Assembly: GCA_900766785.1 (NCBI GenBank)
Contig: CAAFWT010000186.1
Location: forward strand, 1 to 8,849
Length of the DNA stretch: 8,849 nt
Direction of reading: 5' to 3'
DNA from: an uncultured Paraprevotella sp.
Lineage (GTDB): Bacteria > Bacteroidota > Bacteroidia > Bacteroidales > Bacteroidaceae
Below are positions 1 through 6,700 of the stretch, one piece after another. The notes beneath the pieces are model-generated. The model had not been told where the DNA came from and did no database searches. It saw only the letters and a list, made by a program, of their open reading frames with translations. The translations under genes were made by a program, and so were the position numbers. Every line of letters starts with the position of its first letter. Position 1 is the stretch's first letter.

Positions 1-445
1 TCCTTCTCACCCATCTCTCAAGGGTCTTGAGAGAGGCTTCGCTGCCGTTCTCTCCATAAAGGCCATATACGAAGCTGAACACTGGTGAGACGGTCATTCC
101 GTATTTGTCGGCCCATGCAGCCCACCTCTCCACATCATTGATATAACTGTCCACGCTTCCGCCATTGGGCCACCATCGTATGGAGTTGTATCCCAATCGG
201 GCACAGTGAGCGATGGCCTCTTCCTGTGTGATAGCATCGCAGGGAGGGTAGGGGCAGTTGATACCTCTGATAGGACCATATTCGGCCTGCCATGCGGCAC
301 ATTGCTCAGCGGTCCACTGGCCTCTCTCAAAGGGGTAAGTGGCTGATGTGGAAGTCAGTACTACGTTGTCGGCCCAGAGGGACATGGAACCAATGCCCGT
401 GGACAGCAAAGATATCGAAATAAACAAGAGCTTGCGGATGTTCAT
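1..445 (-). CDS. Secreted glycoside hydrolase, clan GH-A TIM-barrel type (partial, C-terminus beyond window)
   Basis: Reading from ATG at 445-443 gives an open frame of 148 codons that runs off the left edge. Residues 1-25 form a signal peptide (MNIRKLLFISISLL core, probable cut after LWA). The mature start contains 'WTAEQCAAW', then 'IRGINC', then 'ARLGYNSIRWW' (residues 82-92), a helix around 100-115 and 'GMTVSPVFSF' (116-125). This order matches the first strands and helices of clan GH-A (beta/alpha)8 hydrolases, especially the Bacteroidetes proteins commonly annotated as 1,4-beta-xylanase or cellulase-like, which start with a W-(S/T)-x-E-x-A-x-x-W helix before the 'G.N' strand. The catalytic glutamates would lie downstream, outside the window, so substrate and family (GH5, GH2-like or unclassified) cannot be fixed. 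The gene follows the FAS1 lipoprotein by 133 bp; no TAnnTTTG element is seen in that gap, so it may be read through from upstream. The reading frame is sound; the family call is an inference. Confidence 0.8.
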   Translation of the reverse strand, partial: MNIRKLLFISISLLSTGIGSMSLWADNVVLTSTSATYPFERGQWTAEQCAAWQAEYGPIRGINCPYPPCDAITQEEAIAHCARLGYNSIRWWPNGGSVDSYINDVERWAAWADKYGMTVSPVFSFVYGLYGENGSEASLKTLERWVRR

Positions 446-520
446 ATTGGAACGGGTGTGATGTTTAAGTTGTGTGTGTGTAGGGAAGATGTTCCTTTTA
501 TGGATGTTCCGAGATGGACA

Positions 521-561
521 GAACGGACAGACTGCTGTATGATGAGTCAGCCTGTCCGTTC
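521..561 (-). terminator. Stem-loop after the FAS1 lipoprotein gene
   Basis: The arms 521-534 and 548-561 (GAACGGACAG plus ACTG against CAG plus CTGTCCGTTC) pair over 14 positions with one mismatch around a 13-nt loop. It starts 18 bp after the stop codon of the lipoprotein gene. The bases following it on the minus strand (TGTCCATCT) are not a clear T-tract, so it could be a weak or Rho-assisted terminator, or an intercistronic hairpin that protects the upstream message while allowing read-through into the hydrolase gene. Confidence 0.5.
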
Positions 562-578
562 CTGTTTCCTCGTGCGGC

Positions 579-2690
579 TTACCAGATGTCCTCTGGCTCT
601 ATAGGATTGTCAAAGACCTCCTTGGGACACCATTCCATGTAGTCAATGAAGAGTTGCTTATGAATTTGGTCCTGACAGGACTTGAATCTCATATAGTAGG
701 TCTTGTCGGCATCTATGGTGGTGCGTAAGATGATGCGTCGTGTGGTCTTCTCCATAGAGCGGTTGGTGTCTGTGCCGCCAGGAGTCTCCACGATGTATTC
801 CGGTCCCTTCATGAATCCGTTGTTCTTCATGCGCTTGTCCACCTCGGCGTTGTAGTCATCATCATCGGTATCTCTTTCCCATCCTACGATACTGCCGTAG
901 ACCTTCTCGTCGTCACGTCTGTATAATCCGCCCAGGGCCATGTCTACCGGGATGCCTGCAGGTGCCAGCTGATCGGGATGCGTTCCGAAGTACACCTGGC
1001 AGATGCCTCGCCATGAGCTCTCGGTGGATACTCCCATACGTATTTCCCAGGTGCCGGTCCGAGGTACTGGTGGCAACTTGAGTGTAATGTCATAGATGCC
1101 CATTACCAGCATTTCGTCACCCTGATAGTTGGGCCATCCTGATCCCCAACCGTTGAGGATGTAGAAATAGGTGTCTTTGGTGTTTACGCTGCAGTCGCGG
1201 AAATAAGAGTATACCTGATCGTTGGGGAAATAGAAACTGGCATTGTATCCCATGTGGCGCATGTCATTGTTCATCATCTCGGGCAGGAAGTCCCATGAGT
1301 CATAGCGCAGACGAGTCCTGGCCAGATTGTCCCGTGTGTGGTCATCATAGGCCAGTACCTTGTCTATGGGGTAGATCATGGCATTGATAAGCTTTATCAC
1401 ATTGGACTCAGCACTGGTATTCAGATAGATGCCTTCGTTCTCGGGATCGCAGGACAACTCATGATAGGTGCCGTGACGTCCGTTGTCCAGCACGGGGAAT
1501 CTGTTCAGGTAGATACCATTGCTCTCCACGCTTTGCCAGGTCTTCACGAGGCGTCTCTTGCCCATGGTGATGAAGTGAGTCCACACGGGGACGCTGTAAT
1601 GAGTGCTGTTCTTGTAGTTGTATCCCTTCTCGTTGTAATGTATTACCAGTTTGTCTACGGGGATTCGCTGGGGAATGATGTGATAGGTCACGAACTGGTT
1701 CAGCAGGTTGTCCTCACTGGTGTAGTTCTCGTCGTTCTTCGCATCAGGATAGAGGTTCTGGCTTGCAATCCAGTCCTTCACATCGATGACGGTGATGTCC
1801 TTGACATCTTTGCCTAAGGTCTTGGCCCAGAACTCGTCGGTCTCTGCAAAGAGGGTGAATCCGTACTTCCTGTGCTCGGGGCAGGGATAGGCAGCCCAAC
1901 TCTGTGGGGGGTTCTTACAGTCTGTGATGACATCGGTCTGTACGAGCATTTCATATACATCGTCCTTCACCACAGACAGGGTGTCGATGAGCCGGCAAGC
2001 TTCCACCAGTTTGGCCATTACGCTATATCCGCTGTTGTAGTCATAGGCATATCGGTGCAGGGTGCTGCCCAAGGTTTCGTTGCTGGGTGCGATTACGTAT
2101 CCCAACTCATGAATATATCCGTTGATGGCTTCGATGTCCCTGTTGGTCAGAGAGACTGGGCAGATGCCGTCTATGAAACATGAGTCGGAGTTGTTCTTGG
2201 AATAAGTGGCACTGATTTTCCTATCTTCCATGGTGTTGACACTGAACTCTTCGTTGTTCTGTGGAAACTCTGCCATGGGGAACACCTTATCTATCTTGGT
2301 ACCGTCCAGGATACTGTTCATCACCACCACCCTTCTGACAGAGTCGAGCACATGTGTGCTGGGGAAGGAGTCCCATGAGGCAATGGGGATGACCTCCTTG
2401 ATGACGAGTGAGTCCAGATAGAGTTGCAGAGCCTCGTTGGTGGGAGCAAAGCAGGTGTAAGCGCCATAGGCAGTCATGAGCTGATAGACGCTTGTCTCTG
2501 AGAGGTCGCTAATCTTCTGTGCCTTGAGCAGCTTCACATAGTCGGAGAATTGCTCATGGCTGGTCAGGTAGCTGGCTATGGTGCGCTCTCTGAACACATA
2601 TCGGTTGGAGGTGTCAATGTTCTCCTTGCATGAGAATAGCATGGCAAGGAGCATGAAACATAATAGACTCAGGTGTTTGAAGTAACTCAT
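579..2690 (-). CDS. Outer-membrane lipoprotein with two fasciclin (FAS1)-like domains
   Basis: The 703-aa product begins with a lipoprotein signal peptide ending in LFSC, with Cys21 as the lipidation site. The following KEN resembles the charged residues that send Bacteroidetes lipoproteins to the cell surface. A first FAS1-like domain spans about 36-205: 'IASYLTSHEQFSDYVKLL', then the typical 'YTCFAPTNEAL' (77-87), and the closing 'NGYIHELGYVIAPS' (190-203). A second, longer and more divergent one spans about 220-447: 'YGFTLFAETDEFW' (276-288), 'LLNQFVTYHIIP' (329-340) and 'LINAMIYPIDKVL' (434-446). Residues 450-703 form a further, probably beta-rich domain that I cannot assign. FAS1 domains are non-catalytic binding or adhesion modules; in Bacteroidetes such lipoproteins often accompany SusC/SusD-type systems. 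It lies 39 bp after the ricin-like gene with no visible promoter, so the two are probably co-transcribed. Its ligand is unknown. Confidence 0.92.
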   Translation of the reverse strand: MSYFKHLSLLCFMLLAMLFSCKENIDTSNRYVFRERTIASYLTSHEQFSDYVKLLKAQKISDLSETSVYQLMTAYGAYTCFAPTNEALQLYLDSLVIKEVIPIASWDSFPSTHVLDSVRRVVVMNSILDGTKIDKVFPMAEFPQNNEEFSVNTMEDRKISATYSKNNSDSCFIDGICPVSLTNRDIEAINGYIHELGYVIAPSNETLGSTLHRYAYDYNSGYSVMAKLVEACRLIDTLSVVKDDVYEMLVQTDVITDCKNPPQSWAAYPCPEHRKYGFTLFAETDEFWAKTLGKDVKDITVIDVKDWIASQNLYPDAKNDENYTSEDNLLNQFVTYHIIPQRIPVDKLVIHYNEKGYNYKNSTHYSVPVWTHFITMGKRRLVKTWQSVESNGIYLNRFPVLDNGRHGTYHELSCDPENEGIYLNTSAESNVIKLINAMIYPIDKVLAYDDHTRDNLARTRLRYDSWDFLPEMMNNDMRHMGYNASFYFPNDQVYSYFRDCSVNTKDTYFYILNGWGSGWPNYQGDEMLVMGIYDITLKLPPVPRTGTWEIRMGVSTESSWRGICQVYFGTHPDQLAPAGIPVDMALGGLYRRDDEKVYGSIVGWERDTDDDDYNAEVDKRMKNNGFMKGPEYIVETPGGTDTNRSMEKTTRRIILRTTIDADKTYYMRFKSCQDQIHKQLFIDYMEWCPKEVFDNPIEPEDIW

Positions 2691-2729
2691 AATCTTGGTC
2701 TGTCCTTTTTGTTGTTTATGGATATATAG

Positions 2730-3479
2730 TTAATTGACAAGGAATTTGAGAATCTGCCCTTTGGCTTTTATTATATATATGTGTCCTGATTGCACAGGAT
2801 GCTCTTTGGGCAGAGGCATGCCAGAGATGTCTGTCAGCGTCCAGTTGTCTGTGCCGTTCACTCTTATATGCCTGTTCTCCACCCATATTTGCAGATTGGG
2901 GGTGCATGTCTCATATATTCCGTTGGCCAGGTCAGAAGAGCGCATCACCTTCCATGCCCACTGTGTATTCTTCAGGTCTGCTGCCATGGAGGGTTGCTCT
3001 TGATTGATGTCTGTGGCCGAGAGGTATCTCTTTCCTTCTGTGTCCTCATAGGAGATGGCCACCTGTCCGTCCCCCAGGTCTGTGATGGCGAGGGCATTGG
3101 AAGTCACCAACTTGGTGGCGTAAGTTGGCACCTTGAAGTTTCCTGCCCAGTTGGCATCGGTGCTTATGTATCTGTATGTGGCTCTGTTGCGCAAGTGGTA
3201 GGTCTCTTGCTCCTGGTTGGCACAGATGAGTACCCATTCCTGATTGCTGGCATCATTGTCCAGCGAGGAGAGGGTGAAGGCATAGGTGTCGTTTGTGCGA
3301 CTGACGTCTTGCAGACAAAGCACATCTGATGAATAGTTGGAGCAGGCACTCACGAGTTTGTAGTATACTGTGGAGCCATTCTCGGTCTGAGGGTATAGTT
3401 GTGCATGTGCTGTGCTTGTAAAGGCAAGGAGCATTACAAGCAAGGCGTTCTTTAGGTTAGAACTCACTGCGTAGGCCAT
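2730..3479 (-). CDS. Small secreted protein with ricin-like region and T9SS-type C-terminal tail
   Basis: The 249-aa product has a signal peptide at 1-26 (hydrophobic LLVMLLAF core, cut after AHA before Gln27). Residues about 35-180 resemble a ricin-type beta-trefoil lectin: 'YYKLVS' (39-44), 'VLCLQDVS' (53-60), 'NQEWVL' (79-84), 'YHLRNRATYRYIS' (94-106) and 'KRYLSA' (150-155) with 'NTQWAWKVM' (171-179); the two Q-W positions fit QxW-like repeats. Residues about 187-249 look like a type IX secretion C-terminal domain: 'LQIWVENRHIRVNG', 'LTDISG' and the final 'GHIYIIKAKGQILKFLVN'. It would then be exported to the periplasm by Sec and carried to the surface by T9SS. No catalytic motif is seen, so a sugar-binding role is the simplest reading. 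ATG at 3479 is chosen because it supplies a full signal peptide and lies about 43 nt below a -7 element. A later Met16 (3434) would cut into the hydrophobic core. Confidence 0.88.
   Translation of the reverse strand: MAYAVSSNLKNALLVMLLAFTSTAHAQLYPQTENGSTVYYKLVSACSNYSSDVLCLQDVSRTNDTYAFTLSSLDNDASNQEWVLICANQEQETYHLRNRATYRYISTDANWAGNFKVPTYATKLVTSNALAITDLGDGQVAISYEDTEGKRYLSATDINQEQPSMAADLKNTQWAWKVMRSSDLANGIYETCTPNLQIWVENRHIRVNGTDNWTLTDISGMPLPKEHPVQSGHIYIIKAKGQILKFLVN
2733..2921 (-). other. T9SS-type C-terminal domain of the small secreted protein
   Basis: These codons give residues 187-249: a run of short strands, a polar turn ('TDISGMPLPKEHPVQSG') and the terminal 'IYIIKAKGQILKFLVN'. Its layout parallels the tail of the large protein encoded upstream. 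The assignment to the T9SS sorting-domain family rests on pattern only, and the tail is more diverged than that of the large protein. Confidence 0.55.
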
Positions 3480-3528
3480 AACTACTTTTTTTCTATCTAT
3501 TTGTTACAAATCTCGTTAGTAAGCTATG

Positions 3529-3536
3529 CAAAGTTA
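3529..3536 (-). promoter_or_regulatory. Bacteroidetes-type -7 promoter element (TAACTTTG)
   Basis: On the minus strand TAACTTTG fits the Bacteroidetes consensus TAnnTTTG and is followed by CATAG, as in the other promoter of this window. Transcription would start near 3522, leaving a leader of about 43 nt before the ATG at 3479. A -33 TTTG is not visible at the usual distance, so the promoter may be weak or need an activator. It would drive the small secreted protein, the FAS1 lipoprotein and perhaps the hydrolase. Confidence 0.6.
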
Positions 3537-3725
3537 CGAAATATATTTCTTACGTTGTTTGTTTCTTCTTCTAAAAATGTGTGTATTAAGGTGGTAAGGG
3601 CCATAATGCTTGGCTCGGAATGGTTACCATTAGCAGATGATGGGAATCAGTGATAAATCCTGGGTGCTGGGAGCAGAACGGTCTTCGTGAGTGTTAGGGA
3701 ATCCAGATGGTCCTTCCCCGGATGT

Positions 3726-3780
3726 ATCAGAAGAGGGGCGTCAACCTGTTCCGTTGCGCCCCTCTGTCCTTTTATCTGAT
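3726..3780 (-). terminator. Strong stem-loop terminator after the 1559-aa gene
   Basis: The core arms 3732-3740 and 3757-3765 (AGAGGGGCG/CGCCCCTCT) pair perfectly. Four more pairs (CAAC/GTTG) follow beyond one bulged base, closing a 7-nt loop. An outer pair of arms, ATCAGA (3726-3731) and TCTGAT (3775-3780), flanks it across a 9-nt asymmetric bulge. It lies 14 bp past the TAA of the large gene. The T-rich GTCCTTTTATC lies on its plus-strand exit side, so a classical intrinsic terminator would actually be read better in the plus direction. On the minus strand the exit is TCTGATAC. It probably ends the large transcript and may act in both directions. Confidence 0.75.
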
Positions 3781-3794
3781 GATGGTTTGGTGTC

Positions 3795-6700
3795 TTACTT
3801 CACCAGCACCTTCTTGGTTTCTCCGTCCTTGACCATGATGTAGACACCTGGTGTGGCGGTATTCCATTGGCTCATGCCACTGTATACCTTGCGTCCGTCT
3901 AAGGTATAGATGCCCACAGCGGTATTCTTGGGTACAGTGGTAAGTCCAAACTGCTCTATGCTGTTGGGGTTGTCGGGATCGGTAATCTTCACCCAGCCGT
4001 TGTTCATGTCGAAGATGACAAACAGTTTGCCGATGGGTGCCAGCAGACACTTGCCAGTATCGTTCCATCTGTATACGGGTACGGCCTGTCCGTCTATCTC
4101 GATGGGTGTTGCGTCCTTTTCGGGGCAGTAGATTCCCTCTGAGCCTGCTTCGTCAAAGGCAGTCTTGATGGCGAACTTACCGCTTGTGACGCTGTTGTCT
4201 TCCTCGAGCGTGATAACTCCCTGATAAACGCCATGACCTACGTGACGCAGCACGTTGAGGCTGTCTTCCTGTACGGCATGTTGCCAGCGGAAGTCCTTCA
4301 GGGTGCCTCTCACGTATACGGCATCCAGCCATTTCTCTTCCACGCATTCGCATTGCATGGTCAGGTTGTCCTCATCGAGCTGTATCTTGTATGTACCTGC
4401 TACAGCCAGGAAGGTATTGATGCCATCCTGGTTGTTCTGGCTGTTCAGAGTGAAGGGTTTCGTCTTGGAAGGAGTGATGAACTTCTGGTCGCTGTTCAGG
4501 TCGGAGCTTGCTCCGTAGAACATGCCCAAAGAGCTTCTGAAGAAGAGGTCGCTCCGGTTACCCCAGCGCTTGTTGGTGAGCTCAAGAGTTTCGTCGGTGA
4601 ACTTCACCAGACCTTCATACTTGCCTTCCTTGTTCTTCACGAGCGGATATTCTTCGGTCCATGCCCAGTTGCCTACGCCCTCCAGGCCGCCGATAGCATA
4701 CCATGTGATGCTTTCCTCTATCAGGTCACCCTCCTGGGCGTCGGGGTCATCCAGGGTGTTGATGCGTATGGCATTGTTGTTCATGTCGAAGGTTACGAGC
4801 CACTCTCCGGGAGCCACTCTGAAGAAGTTGTTCTCCACGTTGGTTGTTGTACCAGCACGAGGAGCCTGATAGAGTCCAGCAGGCTTCAGTTCGGTTCCTG
4901 CTGCAGAGGCATATCTGCCCTCGCTCTTTCCGCTGTTATAACTGCTCATGATGGCCAGCAGACCCAGTTCGGAGTTTTCGTCCTCAGCTTCAACCACCAC
5001 TTTGCCCTTATATACACCATGTTCTGTGTGCTTGAGGGGATACATGCCGGTTTTCTCTTTCCAGGCATCGAAGGACTCTGTGTAGTTGAAATCCTTCAGG
5101 GTGCCTACGCAGTAGAGGCTGTCCATCCAGAATTCCTCGGTACATCTGAACTTGATGGTGAGGTTCTCGGTGTCGAGCATCACGTGATACTTACCGCCCT
5201 GGAGCTGGAAGGGGCTCTGCACGCCACCCACTCTCTTCTGGATGCGCATGGTGGTGGTGTCAGAGGGAACAATATATCCCTGTGGCGAACCGATGGATAC
5301 GTAGTAGTTGTTATAATCATCGGCAAAGAAGAGGTCACCACGGTTGCCCCACCAGCTGTTGGTAGCACTCAGGTCAGAGGCATTCACCATGCTGACGTCA
5401 CCCTCGTAGATGCCATTCTCGTTCTTGAAGAGCAGGTAAACTTCGTTCCATGCCCAGTTGCCTACACCTTCCAGTCCACCTCTGGCTTGGATGGGTATCA
5501 GGTCCAGAGCTCTCTGTGTGTACACCTTAGTCAGCGACTCAGCCTCGTTGTTGGAGTAGGTTCCCAGCATGATGTTTACTTGCACGGCGCCCACCTCGTC
5601 TTGGATGTCGTTGTACTTATCCTGGCTCAATCCATTGTGACTCCATGCATAGGCAGCTCTGTCAGAGAAACCATTGACGGCATTCTCCAAAGCCATATAG
5701 TAAGGAGCAGACTCGCGTGCTTCGATGCAGTACTTGTTGATGTTCAGGGCCTTCTCACACTTGGCTTCGTAGTTGTCTGCCTTGCTCTCCAGACTCTCTC
5801 CCAGGCTCATTCTGGTCTCCTCACGGAATCCTATGGGGCTGGCCATGATATTCTCTCCACGCACTTGGGCAGCTTCCACCATGGCGCTTGCAGCCTCGTC
5901 CGATGCACCCAGATAGACCACCTTTATGGCACCTGTGGCAAACCATCCTTCCTGATAGTTGGGGAATCCGTCGTTGATCCATCCTATGGTGAGGATACCG
6001 TCCTTGGCCATGCCATAGGCAGTCTGGCTGTATCGTCCGGCCTTGAAGGCTATGCTGGCGCCGTTGGCCGATGCGGGGAAGCGTACGTCATCGGTCTTGT
6101 AGTCATCGCTTGCACAGTTCTCACCCTCTATGGCATCATTTACCGACAGAGCTCCATCGTAAATGCCCAATATGGGTGTACGCATCTCGCCCACGATGGC
6201 GAAGGTGTTGATATCGTCGTCACTCTGCACCTGGTTGGCATTTCCTGTACGCAGGAATCCGTTGTAGGTGAAGGCGTAGATACCATCGGGCATGCCGTCC
6301 AGAGTCTGTGTGATGGTTCCTGAAGCCCAGTTGTACCAGGTGGCCACGTTCATACCTTCTGGGCCGTCGCTGGAACTTGCAGAGGCATTGTTGTTCTCGG
6401 TCTTCTCCACGTCCCATCCTGTCCAGTCCTTCTGTGTCCAGTCGGTATTGGTGAAGAGTGAGGTGATATCTGTTCCTGGCACTATATTGCCCTTGAGTGC
6501 GTTGCTCAGCAGTTCATCAGCGAAGGCCTCTTCCTGAGAGAGTTCCTCCTCGTTGAGGTTGCCGTTGGCCAGGATGTAGTTGGCTGTTCCGTGGGGGAAG
6601 AGTTCGCTGGGCTCAGCCTCTTCGTTCAGATAATTGTTCAGTATGAGGGCCGCAGGTCCTGTCAGTTCTGCCTGGCTGGCGAGCTGTGCCTTGATACTCT

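Larger units (their letters stand above)
3480..3794. other. Intergenic region between the two transcription units
   Basis: This 315-bp gap holds no convincing gene on either strand. From the right it contains the stem-loop after the large gene (3726-3780), an unexplained stretch of about 90 bp, a perfect 6-bp dyad AATGGT-T-ACCATT at 3619-3631 that could be an operator, an AT-rich stretch from about 3540 to 3580, and the promoter-like -7 element at 3529-3536 that probably serves the small secreted protein gene. Confidence 0.6.

Noticed and set aside
94..330. Minus-strand open frame of 78 codons
   Set aside because: It overlaps the hydrolase gene in another frame. The real frame from 445 has a signal peptide and GH-A strand pattern.
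1338..1817. Plus-strand open frame of 159 codons
   Set aside because: It is antisense to the FAS1 lipoprotein, hydrophobic by chance and without start context.
3480..3794. Small gene or non-coding RNA in the intergenic gap
   Set aside because: No open frame with start context and no known RNA fold is seen apart from the terminator and promoter elements.
4233..6323. Long plus-strand open frame of 696 codons opposite the giant gene
   Set aside because: It lies wholly antisense to a gene with a signal peptide, internal repeats and a sorting tail. Its translation has no domain pattern, no export signal and no promoter or start context, so it is a by-product of codon use.
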